The position numbers and the translations under genes were made by a program. A stretch of 64,000 nt of DNA from Siniperca chuatsi (taxonomy: Eukaryota; Chordata; Actinopteri; Centrarchiformes; Sinipercidae): positions 12,381,233-12,445,232 of the forward strand of contig NC_058052.1 in the NCBI RefSeq assembly GCF_020085105.1, in the 5' to 3' direction. Positions 12,792 through 24,500 of this stretch are shown one piece after another; the stretch's first letter is position 1, and each line of letters starts with the position of its first letter. The notes under the pieces are model-generated. The model saw only the letters and a list, made by a program, of their open reading frames with translations. It searched no databases and was not told the DNA's origin.

Positions 12792-13330
12792 GTCTTATGC
12801 CACGGCTCAAATGGCTGTGAGCTGGAAAAACATGAATCTTGGCCCATTAACTGGAAATGATGTGCATGTGCTTTCACAGAAATATGAGCCCAATTGGCCA
12901 CATGGTGGCACTGTAATTAAGGCCCAAAAATGTAATGCCACACCCCTCACACCGAAGGTCCGAATGACTTGAAATTTCTCACAAGTCCAGCTCAATGTGC
13001 TCTACAAAAAGGCCTCTTAGGCCACTAAAGTCCGCTTAGCTAGATTTTCCGCCAAAAACACACTTGACATCTCCTCCTAAACCGTAGGTCCCATTACTAC
13101 CAAATTTTCGGTGGAACACCATTGGACCAAGCCTATCAAAAGTTGCATAAGGCTTGTTGATATCTAATTTAGTTTTCAACATATTGACCAATTAACTTTA
13201 AAAGGGGCATGGCTCACTACATAAATAGACCAAAGTCAACAACCATTGGTCCAATCATTCCCCCAAGTACAGGATATATCCACAAAAGTACCTGAAATAT
13301 ACCCTGAAAGTTTCATTAAAATTGACCACT
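12697..13330. mobile_element. Dispersed repeat with a hairpin end
   Basis: It starts with a hairpin, AGGGTTCAAACCACAAAGTG then GTAGAACCCT (12,697-12,726), followed by a TTA-repeat. The following sequence has the texture of a repeat family common in fish. Its right limit is uncertain and it contains no coding frame with recognisable content. It abuts the LINE tail directly. Confidence 0.5.
12748..12791. repeat. (ATT)n microsatellite
   Basis: About 14 perfect ATT units inside the dispersed repeat. Confidence 0.95.
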
Positions 13331-13333
13331 ATC

Positions 13334-13423
13334 GGCCAGCGACGAAGACGGAAACCATCTAGAGGCCGGCAACGAAGACGGAAACCATCTTGAGGCCAGT
13401 GACGAAGGCGGAAACCCTCAGAA
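13334..13423. repeat. 30-bp minisatellite, three units
   Basis: Three tandem 30-bp units begin GGCCAGCGACGAAGACGG, GGCCGGCAACGAAGACGG and GGCCAGTGACGAAGGCGG. Their length is divisible by three, which keeps a long minus-strand frame open across them and explains the repetitive peptide there. Confidence 0.9.
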
Positions 13424-13559
13424 TGCCAACAGTATGGCTGGAAATCAAGACTGGGGTCTAACGACAGGAGATAGCTGCAGCGGCCCAACCGGGACAGGAG
13501 GCGTAGGAATTGGTGACCGCCGTGGCGCAGGTACTGGTGACATCTCTGAGGCACTGAGC

Positions 13560-14039
13560 AGCCGAGCAGGGTTGGAGGGGAAATAAGGGGTTTGGACCCA
13601 AACGCAAAGGCAGAGCAGGTGCAGTTCAATGATTTAATGATAAGAAAACAGAAAAGGCTTACACGGATTTCAGGAGGTCCAACAGAGGCAAAACAATTCA
13701 GACAGGGAGCAAGCAAAGTCCAAAATCCAACATCCATGCAAGGTCCAAGAGAAACTGAAGATAAATCCAAAAGAATACACAGGAAACCAAGGTCAGGACG
13801 CTTGACAAAAGACAAAGGGCTAACAGGGTAAGGGCTAGAAAGCTAGAAATGCTCGATACATAGGAACAACAATGAACTGACACTGAACAAAGGAAGGACA
13901 TAGACTTATATACACTCAGTGAAGGGAGACAATGAGACACAGGTGATCAAAGCAATCATACAGGAGTCAAAACTACCAGACACAAGAGGGAGGGAGAATA
14001 TTTCAAAATAATACAGAACAAAAACCCAAACCCATGACA
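13560..14039 (-). mobile_element. LTR-like segment (candidate solo LTR), copy B
   Basis: It shares the family core with copies A and C: TTTGGACCCAAACGC, GACACTGAACAAAGGAAGGA, GAGACACAGGTGATCAAAGC and a terminal CCCATGACA. The right (5' on the minus strand) end is clear at 14,039; the other end is diffuse. There is no target-site duplication and no internal retrotransposon gene. Confidence 0.5.
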
Positions 14040-17000
14040 TGCTGTTGCCACCATACACCTTATCATTGGTGTTTTGAACCGGAAGAAAAGGCTATAATGT
14101 CTTTGGTTAAATTATTAATTTATGGTGTTAAATGGTGATAGTCAGAAGCTATTTATTTGAAAAAGTTAGATTATACAAATGTCATGCCCCCATGAGCAAA
14201 GTGGATTTGCTTCATTTGACAGAGTGTGGAATGGACGATTGGCTTAATAAACCTCATGTCCAGGTCATGAGAAATCAAAGCCGTCCATAACTTTCAACCT
14301 GCTGCCATCATGATTGATGTTGATGACAACGGATCACACGTCAATGCTAATTTGTTCAGTTAAATTTCTTAATGAACCCTTTGAATGAATTAACCCAGCA
14401 AATTAGCACTGATGAATTATCCATCAGCGATGTGGAGTGGAATAACTGGAGGTTTTAAATATATAAAAAAAAACTATCCACAGAGTGTGAATCTGTTCAC
14501 CTGTTTAGATGTTGCAGGTAATAGAGCATACATTGGTCACCAAAACCAGAAAAATACACAGATAAAAATATCATTCTGTGGTGCCTTGCACAGTCACATT
14601 GGTGTCCTCTCATGGCAAAACAGACAGTTATTTAAATAGCAGTCATTAATCACAGTTACGTTCCCAGGGAGAGACCAAGCAAACTGGCCCTGTTCTCCAC
14701 TGGTTATACTAAGCACCTTGAGGGAACTATTCCTTGCTGTTTCCAGATGCTTAGTTCTGCTCCGTTTCACCTCTCTCCATGTTTTTGATCAAGCCTTGAC
14801 TTCATTACACTCTGGTGTATGATTTTGAAGAACCATGAAAAGTGAAGCTCCCAGCACTGTATTCATGCACTCTATCAATTTCCCTTTTTTCCTTCATGAT
14901 TTCTTACAACAAAAATAAAATATTTTTCACGGAATGAATGCCATTAGCTATGGTTATTATAGCTTTTCTGGCTAGTCATATACAGTAAAGAACATCAGGC
15001 CCTTCATGGTGTTTAGAGAGTGTGCAGATTGCAACAAAGACACAATGTGTTAGCCGGTATCCAGCTTTGTCTATTGTGTCTCTGATTGCATTTGAGCTGT
15101 GGCAAGTGACAGAATTATGGATTGCCTGGTTGCATAAGCAATTTCTCTGAAGCCTATAATTGCACTATATTGATGCAAGAGAGGGGGGGTTTCATTTCAA
15201 ATCTTACAATTCCACAGTTGGCTGACGAAAATGGGGCACTCTGCTCTTTGTGAGCCATGACATTCTCATTCTGTAGAGCAGCCTGCCCTGCTTTGTGTAT
15301 CTGTGGCAAAGGCTGGATTTAGTATTGTGTAGAGAAGATGCATGATAGCATTCTTGATTAGGTACTGCATGTGCCTTTTTATTTCCAGCGCTGATGGAAA
15401 CAGAGGTTGCTGTACGTCCTAGAAAGCCATCTTCAGATAAAAAAATAAAGGAATACATCAGTCGTCACAGCATTATAGTACAGTAACAACTGTTAACAAC
15501 TGCTCCCCTGTAACAAGAAGAAAGATCAGATGAAATTTGGGGAAAATGACAGGAACTCTAAACTGCGCAGCACAAAATAAGTGGGTGAAAGATACAGTGG
15601 AAATCCCAGAACTGCTCGATAGAACTGAAACATCATTTTCATCAATTATTTACATCTGTTTAAAGCAGCAGTTGTAAATTTGGAGAATTTGGTGAACATG
15701 TTAAATTGTACAACAAATTTTTTTAAAGCCGGTGGTTTTTAAGAAATCTTCCTTTAATTGGCATGCTGTTGGAAATGCTTAAAACCACTTTCACACAACC
15801 TTGTTTTCACCCCTTTTAACTGTCCTTTGCGTAATGCCTCTGCTTTAATTCATATACTGTTTGTTAAACAGGAGAAGCTCTCCAGCTGTGTTAATGGATT
15901 TTGCTTCTAATAAAACATGATGACATGGTAATTACTATTGTCATGTTACCTTTAGTATTTCATGTCAATAATGGCCATAACAAGGATATAATGAGGAAAT
16001 GAAACTTCATGCAGTCTATGTATTGTCACCATGACTCTCATAGCAGATTAAGGTGTAAATTATTTTAATTTTAGAGGACTTAGCCTCACAGCAATCCATA
16101 CGAATGTTGAAGCATGCCGCTGTTTGAAGTGCCCGTGACATAAAGCAGGAAATTAGGATTGGATTCCATCAGACATTCAAGCATGCTGTACCATAGAGCG
16201 GAAAGGCAGTTGAAGAGTAAAGTTTGATGATGCTGAGACTTTTGAATGAGTGTTTTGCATATTTTCTCGACACTTAATTGTATAGCTACCATAAAGTGGT
16301 GCTATGGTTACGATTGCCCTGAGCTGTGAGCACCACATGCGATCAGCAGTCATAGCAAGCAGATGCTGTAAGCCATATGGCCCTTTGAGCTGTGGAGGGA
16401 GAATCCTTGAGTCCTCATTAAACAGCTCATGGACCATTGGCCCAAAGACCTGACTGCTTCTCTGATGGTCTGCATTATCCCTGATATATTCCTACAAAGT
16501 GGCTTCTATGGTGCCTCCACATTTTAAGGAAATGGCTGACAGTATTTCATTTTTCTTGTGTGTTTGCAAGTTAAAGAAAATTATTGGTTCAGTTGTGAGC
16601 TCATGAAGAGTGATTCTGAAAAGAGCTGAAAGCTGATAATAATTGAGGCAAAAAAAAATTTCACTTAAAGAAAGCTTGACTGTAAAGTAATGAGTAACAC
16701 CATACCAAGGAAGTAGTTTCCACCTGAGGAGGGGTCACTTTTCAAAGTCTTATTTTTACATTCAGTTTCAGTTTCATTCACTCACTAAAATCTCTAAACA
16801 ATGTCCTCTTACTGTATGGTCACCAAAATCTGATAAGAGCAACTCTTGTCTCACTTTTGTCTTAAATGCTATGTACAGGTTGCACCAATCATCTGATTGG
16901 TGGAGATTGTTGGGGCTCCACGTAACCTGAGAGGAAGATCTGCAGACACCACTCAGGGCAGAAAAAACACAGTTTGCTCCTCTGCATGTTTTGCAGAAAA

Positions 17001-17077
17001 TATCATTTGAATATATTTTGACTTACTTGTGACAATTTGTAATTTTGTTATTCTAATGAAAATCAATAAAAATACTC
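14040..17077. other. Gene-free region with unique-looking blocks
   Basis: No gene is supported. Parts such as 14,240-14,420, 15,000-15,480 and 16,080-16,660 are high-complexity, repeat-free and rich in ATTA/TAAT cores. They could be conserved regulatory DNA, but that is only an impression. Minus-strand frames at 15,204-15,458, 16,086-16,292 and 16,177-16,437 have no recognisable domain. Confidence 0.3.
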
Positions 17078-17180
17078 ATAGAAAAGGTTTCAGTCGTAGT
17101 CATCTGGACACTGTTTTCAGAATCAAGACGTTTCGGCTTCCATCCAGAAGTCATTCTCAATTGTGAAAATGGTCTGAGTA
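17078..17180 (-). mobile_element. Dispersed repeat, truncated copy
   Basis: Read on the minus strand, this matches 38,757-38,860 closely. Shared phrases are CATTTTCACAATTGAGAATG, GCCGAAA(C/T)GTCTTGATTCTG and CAGTGTCCAGATGACTACGA followed by CTGAAACC. It ends at AAAAGG where the other copy continues, so it is truncated. The family is unnamed here. Confidence 0.8.
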
Positions 17181-20100
17181 CTCAAAAATAAAAATACTGA
17201 AATTCCTCTTTTGTGAAAATTAGTAACATGACTGGGTAGGTAATTGCTTAGGCGGTTTAACCAGGTTTTTGTTACTATTTAAATGAAAGCTAAAATGGCT
17301 GTTCCTCTAAAAGATATAATTCTACCCATAATAATATACTGGATCACTTAAAGGTGAAAGCTGTAACTTTTTATTGTCATTGTCTGTCGCCGTGCTTGTT
17401 ATGTTTTCTCACCTCATTGTTCACCCAGATATCTACTAAGTAAAATGTATTCAACTGTTTACCATCATCACCCTGGAGAGTTGCAACCTGATCAACATAT
17501 ATCAATAGTAGAGTATGTGTCTTTCTATATTCATGCAAACGTGCCACGTTTAAAGCTTTGTTTACTCCACCATACAGATGGGATATAGAAATGAATTATT
17601 AATCAAACATTCTTCTTAACCTACTTCTATTGTATGTAATGTTGGAAACTGACAGCAATGTATAACAACAGAGGATAAATTATTTTTCTTTCTTATCAAG
17701 TTGTTCTGTACTGAAATTGTGCTTGTTCACAATGCTTGTTGCTCATTATCAGCACTGAAACAATCACAATGGAAGCATTCCGGACTCACTATGATAAACT
17801 GTACAGATATTAGCCTTGGTAAAAGAAAATGCAAAAATGAAGACCATGTTCATCAGAAGAAAAGAGACATTAATGTGGACAATGTAGGCCAAATTTAACC
17901 TAATATGTCAAGAATGAATTGTTACAAAATAATTTGTAACTCCAATTTCCAACTATCCTCAGTGTTATTTCCATTTAGCATATGTTAGTCTAATTTTGAT
18001 TTTTGTGTCTTTGGAGCAACATTGGGCAATTGCCTTTCTCTCCCTCAGAGTGTTTAACACAGACATGATTTATCAGGAGCTCATTGAAATTCAGCAGCAT
18101 GTTGACCAGTGAAGTGACAACGCATAACAATGAATGCAATTAAGTTTCCATGTTTTCAGTAATCAAACTGAATGCAGACTGAAAGTGTTGCACTCTCACT
18201 TGAATGTTGAGGACCCGATGACCAAACACTTTGACTGGAGCGTCAGCGTTAAGTAACTTGAGGGCAAATGAATAGAAGAGACCACTCAGGCCTACTTCAA
18301 ACCAATTTTATTTAAAAGAATACTATCAAAACAAAAAAAACAAATATGAGTGTAAGTGTAAATGTATGATACATTGTACATTGATCTATTGGTTGTTTTT
18401 TTCACTGTATTTCTTATGAATGGCATTGTAAGCATGGTTAATAGTAGAAAAACAAACCGTGCATTTTCAGAGAGGGAGGCAACATCTGCAAGTGTTTGGA
18501 CTTTCAACAACTTTCAAATGCCTATTTAGGCTGCTCATTCAACCAAACCAATATGAGATTATAGCTAATGCGAACTATTAATGATCATTACTGCTATTGA
18601 TTAGCCATTACTCATAAGGGTAATGAACAGGTCTTGATAAATTGGATGAATTATGAAATGTCCATGAAGGGTAAACTTTCTTCATGTAAGATATGAAAAT
18701 GAAAAATTACTTGAATTAGCTGCATTTAGTCAGAGATGAAAATGAAAAATGGTAAAATTTTAGAATTTTGTAAAATGCATTACTAACAACAGTACACCAT
18801 CATGATAATGACTGATTACAGTTTATTTGATTTGACTCTATTTAAATGCCTTATAAAATTTCAAATGTTTGTGTAAAATGTTAATCCTTTACATTGCAGT
18901 TTATCTTGGGATTGTCTTGTAATATGAGTGTTTCAAAGTATGAACAATAAAACAGTAAACATATCACTACAAATACATGATGAAGCCCCCTTATGATGTA
19001 GCAAACTCATCACTTTTTTGGTTTTAACCTCAGAATTCACCTAAATGAAAAACATATTGCATTATACAATAAATAACTAACAAATGGAGAGACATTTCTA
19101 GTTTTGTCTACTAAAATTGTTCTCAGAAATGTTTACCAGTAAAGAAAAAAGAAGGAAATTGGGTTTTCAACTAAATACAGCAATTTGACAAAAAAAGATT
19201 CAGTCAAAAACAAGCCAACAATCAGCCAATTGCTATCAACAGAACCATCATTACTGAATTTTGTTATGTTTCAACTCTGTATTTACACTGTAATGACATA
19301 ATTAGAATGTCATTATCTAATTACTGCTAATCATCTAATCAAGTGAGCAAACAACTGCCCTGAGACCAAAATCTGTAATAGAAACAGACACTTTTTCCCC
19401 CCCTGAACACACTGCCAATGACTGTGGTTGTTATATAATGCTTGATGTCAAACTTCGCAAAGCATACTTGTATGTCAGCCCTGTCCATTAACAGCATGTC
19501 TATGGAAATATTACTGCAAAGGTCATTGCCTCAAGGAACACTGAGACAGAGGGGAGAGAAATGTGTGAAATAGCTGTGGCTAGTTGCAGTGCTGGCAGAG
19601 CTCTCTGCCTTGCTTGCCATTTAAAAGCCAGTGAGCTTGGCTGATAATCCCTGTCAAAGGAGTGGGTCTGATCCCTCAGCTTCAGCAGCTATTGATTCCC
19701 TGTTTTATTGTTCTTTGATTTCCAATTTAGGTATTTAACAATCAGATGATGGATTGTTGACCTTCAGTTCTGCCCTGTCTGGCTTCTCTCCCATTTCCTA
19801 AACTCGTGTCCTAAGAGTATTGTTTACTGACTACCGACCTCTTTTTCTTCTCAACAGCGATTTAAACTCATTTGTTTTTCTCTCTCACTTTAAAGCACTA
19901 ATTTCAAAAGTAAATATTGCTACCTTCCTAAAATCACCTAAAATTGTGAGCTATACAGCATCCATTTTAAAGAGCCTGAGTGAGAAAGCTTGGCCTGAAT
20001 AGCAGAAATGAAATGAAAGTGATAAGAGATGTTTCATGCACTGATAGTCTCCACTATGATAGTGAGCTCAGGGGTGCAGGGCCTAATCCATTGGATTTTA

Positions 20101-22009
20101 GGAGTGTGATGGAGAAGATTAGAGGGAAAACTGGTTCTTTTTTTTTTCTTAAGTCTTACCCATGCTTGTTATTCTCCTCTTGTTTTTGCTGGGCTTATTG
20201 TTATGTCAGAAAGATTGATTTGTTTTAATATAAAAAAGATGAAGAAGAAATTAGCTCAATGTAGCGTCATGCTACATGAACCACCTGAACAAAAACCATC
20301 CAACAGCAAAAATAAATGTTCAGTATTCTTCACTTGCCAGAGTATATTCCCTTTTAAAAAATAACTAAACATACAACACACAGTACTGCACAGTCAGGAT
20401 GATACAGACAGTAATTAGTCCTAATCCGACTGATTTAGTTTGATTCTGATTCATGTTTACAGAGAGAGACAGCAGTAGCTGAGAGAATTATGCATAAGAC
20501 TTAATCTGAGAGACAACTAATAACACATTAAAGGCAGCTGAGCACAAGTTTCCCAACACATGTATGGCATATTCATTAAGAGGGGTTCATGATTTATTCA
20601 AGCTGTCATTTCAAAATAAAACCCTCCCTCTGTAGAAGGCTTTGATTCTCCTGAAGTAAAGGTATTCTTTTGGGGTTAGCGGTCTTGGGTTTGACAGCTT
20701 GAAGGGGAAAGACACAGGTAAAAAGAAAGCGAACAGTTTGATAAGCATTTAGTGTGATGACGTGTGTGTGAGCTCAAACATGTTGCATCTGTTGCCTTCA
20801 AATCAGCCTGCAGCACAGCAGATGCATAACATCACATAATAAACATAGAAAAATGTTAATATTCCTCTTGCAACCCTTGGAAATGTAGACATTCTGTTGT
20901 CACATGTGTCATGTATCACTGAAACTCCACTGTATCCAGCTGACACCTAGCTGGATTTTACCTGCAGACACTAGCATAATTTGGATGCTAGCACTGCAGC
21001 TGGTTGCCAGATTTCTGCAACCAAAATTAAAACATCTAATAATTCTTTGGGTGTCCCCACTCTCAGCCTCCCTTGTCAGAATCCTGCTGCTATACACCTC
21101 ATTGCCTCCCAGTGGGAGCAGCAGCAGGGCAGTCTCTGTCACATTTGATTACAGCCTTGAAGGCAAAGAGCAACAACATAATAGCCTTATCAGTAACAGA
21201 TGATTGAGATCTTCAAAGGGCCTGTTCTGCCTTGGTGCCTGTTCATCTGACTGGCCAGGGATGCGGACTGATCAAAGGCCTCCAGAACATGGTGGCTCTG
21301 CAGCCCCGGCTCTCACAGTCCACGGTGTATAACCAGTCAGCTACTGACTCTGCTTGTGCATTGCCACTGACAGGTGTCACATCTTTGCTTCTTGGGTGGT
21401 ACATTCTGCCTACTGATCAGAGAGAGTCATTGTTATTTGATCTAATATGCCCTTGGTGTCAGATAAAAGTGTAGAACTTCTTAGATGAAGGTATAACTTT
21501 TAACTTATATTTTTTTTTTTACAATCTGCATATCGCCAGACCATGGTAACAATTCAAGGATGAGAATGATACATTTCTTTCCTTTTTACGTATATATCTA
21601 ATCAGCATCAGTGTTTCTCAACACATGAAGATTTTGTAGTTCATGGTCAAGTGGACCACAGTATGTTTACATCAACAGTGATTTGGTGCAATGGACTGGT
21701 AACTTGTCAACTGGGGCTTTCCTTCCTTCTGCCAAATGCATACTGGGATTGACTCAATTCCTACATGGCCATTTATAGCAAGTAAAGTAATTATCAGGTA
21801 AAGTCAGTGAATACATGAATAAATGAATGAGTAATGAACTGAAACAGAGTAATTAAAATTATTCACACCATTGCGATTTAAAACACTGTTTAAAGAAATT
21901 CAAGGATTTTATTTTTCTGTGCTATAATTAGAACGACATCCATTTACTGGAAGTTGAAAGATGAAAATGTTGACTCTAGATTAAGTCACAAACCAGAGAA
22001 GTCAAGATG
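17181..22009. other. Gene-free region with unique-looking blocks
   Basis: No gene is supported. The blocks at 18,050-18,260, 19,430-19,760 and 20,870-21,480 are of high complexity and free of recognised repeats. The last has open frames on both strands (plus 20,904-21,203 and 21,232-21,474, minus 20,909-21,142) that lie in different phases and show no domain, so I do not call a gene. Confidence 0.35.
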
Positions 22010-22083
22010 GGACAATGCAGTAATCCATCCATCCATTTTCTACCGCTTGGTCCCCGTTAGGGGGTCGCGGACAATGCAGTAAT
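22010..22083 (-). mobile_element. 44-bp retroposed LINE-tail fragment with target-site duplication
   Basis: The 15-bp direct repeat GGACAATGCAGTAAT occurs at 22,010-22,024 and, identical, at 22,069-22,083. Between them is a 44-bp insert that on the minus strand reads toward CAAGCGGTAGAAAATGGATGG, with ATGG repeats at its end. That is the familiar 3' tail of a fish LINE. The perfect duplication marks this as an extremely 5'-truncated retroposition event. Confidence 0.85.
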
Positions 22084-24420
22084 GAGTATTTTTATCATTA
22101 TATGTTGCTAATCAAATTTCAGATTTGCTAACTTGATCACAATCGCACACACTATAGCATTAACTTAACATTGTGCCAACCAACCCCATAACATGTGCCA
22201 ATCACGGCGCTGGATGTAGCGACAGTGGTGTAAGATGCTAAAAACATAGCTTAGCGAGCTGTGGGCTACAAGCCAGATGGAGTCAAATGGTTTCTAAATG
22301 TGAATCCTCATGTTAACTTTAAAGGTCCAAATGGCGGAAAAAATACGTTATCTACTAACGCTTTCCTGAGTCGGAAACCGTAGTCTGGTAATTGTATCCA
22401 AGTCCAAGCACAACTTTTCAAAGCCATACAGAATATCCAATACGCCTATCTTTCAAACTTTTCAACACTCGTTCCTCTAAACAGCGTACACATTTATTTA
22501 TTTACAGTGCGCTACATTGTCAATAAAGACAGAAAAAATATACATTATGGCAGTATTTGTCGTAAATCTACCTCATTGGCATTAAATTATGTATCGGGGC
22601 GGTATAGGTGCGACAGTCTGAGGGCGGGTTCACACACAAAGGTCCGGTCCCTGAATCAAACCAATGCGAGGATAATACATTGTTTCAGTTTTTGAACTGG
22701 TCAAACATAGTAAACAAAAGCCATGTGGTGGAAATGTCGTTTGATTATTGGTCATACAGTCTGCGGGTAGAAAGACAACAAATCCCTTCCAAATTTTTAC
22801 CTGGATATCGTACATAATGGAACACCGTCAAATTCTGTTCGTGTTGATTTTGTAGCACATATTAGCAGACTTTAGAGGGCTGCGCATATGAACGTCTCAT
22901 AAGACAGCGGGTGGCAGCAGTAACCTTTCAGCCTGTCCAGTTACTTAACATTGATACCTAAATCAAGGCTTATTACAATACCATCAGCCACTATTGATCT
23001 CGGCGCTACTGCCCAGGTTGTTAGACATCAGAAACAGAACAGAGTTTGTCAGTAACAACAGCAGTAATGTTACTTTAACGTTACTGAGACAACACTATCA
23101 AGTTAAATTTACTGACAAACACACATTAGAAAGGGCTACAGGACCCAGACATCAGTCTTCCTAGTCCTTTAATGGACTATAACATCATTGTATGCGGCTG
23201 TGAAAGTATATTAACAGTAACGCTACTTTGAAAATCTCCCATTTAGTTTAATCAACTAGCCAAAAATAAACCAATTAGATAGTGTTAATCCTTGTATGAC
23301 TGCCTGCGCACCCAAGCATAACATTAGCCACGGATAACTAGTCAAGCTAACATTAGCTAGATTAGCCAATTCCCCACACATGCAGTCTTTTTACTGGAAT
23401 CTATGGACGTTACAAAGAATATTTAGGAGCAATATAAAATATTGTCTTGTTCACGGAAGTGCTTAAATTATATGAAACTGCTGTTAATGTAAGAGACTGT
23501 GGTGCAATATGAGTTGTGCTGTAAACTGTATAATGTATACTGTATAAAATAACATAACTTAAAGTACTCAGTAGATTCTGGAGTGATATGATTTTTTTAA
23601 AGAAGATGTGGCCCTCTAATTGCTGACAGTTTTCCATAGGTCATATGTGTCAATCTGACATGAAAGCAAAGAGAAGAGTTGGAGCTGAGGATGGAATTAC
23701 TCCAAGTACAGGGGCAAACATTTGTTACAATTAAAACTCCTTTACTCATGATGTTTTTTGCATTTTTTGCAAAGGATTGTTGGCACAGTTCAGATGATTA
23801 CGGATTATCTTGGCACGGCTGCTAGATTTGTCATTTGATTGCCTGCCTAGTGTACCCTATAATCCCTGTAATCTGCAGAAAAGGAAATCCTTTTATATTT
23901 AATTAGTAAACGAGCATCTGTGTCAGAGTCTGGTGATCATACATAACATTTATTTTTTCTGACGTTGTCTTTGTTACGCGTCACTGCACATGTAGTCCTT
24001 GTGTTCGCTCTCTGCAGCCCACACTCCAGCAACTCTCTGCTTGCAAAAGCTGGTCTTTGCCAGTGGCTCCATCTCTCTGTGTCACTACAATTTAAAGACA
24101 CAAAGGTTAGCAGTGCACAAGTTCACATCCAAAAAGACAAATCCAGAGATCTGCAGCTGCTCTTCTGATCTGTACGTTTGTACTTCTACTACTCTTTTTG
24201 TACCAACACAAGTCAGTGGACTGATACAGCTGCACTTTGCAACTTTACATAGTGGCGGTTGCAAATAGCTGCAAGAGGGGATTGTTTGAATTTGAAGTCA
24301 TACACAGAAATCAGATTTTAGGATGTCAGTAGTCATTTTACTTTAGTAGTGCTCAGTGATTACTGTATGAAACTGAAACAGACTGAAAGAATGTCTGGAT
24401 GTATGGGTGTACATGGTCCC
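22084..24420. other. Gene-free sequence
   Basis: No gene is supported. The interval 22,180-23,400 is slightly richer in CG and contains a phrase like GCGGGTTCACACACAAAGG, resembling a degraded DNA-transposon fragment. Opposed short frames at 22,507-22,817 are not convincing as exons. Confidence 0.4.
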
Positions 24421-24500
24421 AGATGCCCCCCAAAAAAGATTTATTGAGTACAGTTACAACGTTTCGACATTACATCTGCATTAGGTAATACTCAACATGC
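24421..24500 (-). mobile_element. Dispersed repeat fragment with GTCGAAACGTTG core
   Basis: On the minus strand the segment reads CTAATGCAGATGTAATGTCG followed by AAACGTTGTAACTGTACTC and an AATAAATC tail. This arrangement (TGATG-like box, short stem, CGAAACG) is common in a class of animal repeats. The family was not identified with certainty. Confidence 0.5.

Noticed and set aside
13255..13815. 186-codon minus-strand frame, the longest in the window outside erlec1
   Set aside because: It crosses a 30-bp minisatellite and an LTR-like segment, the peptide is repetitive (Trp/Arg/Pro/Asp/Gly/Phe units), and no domain is present.
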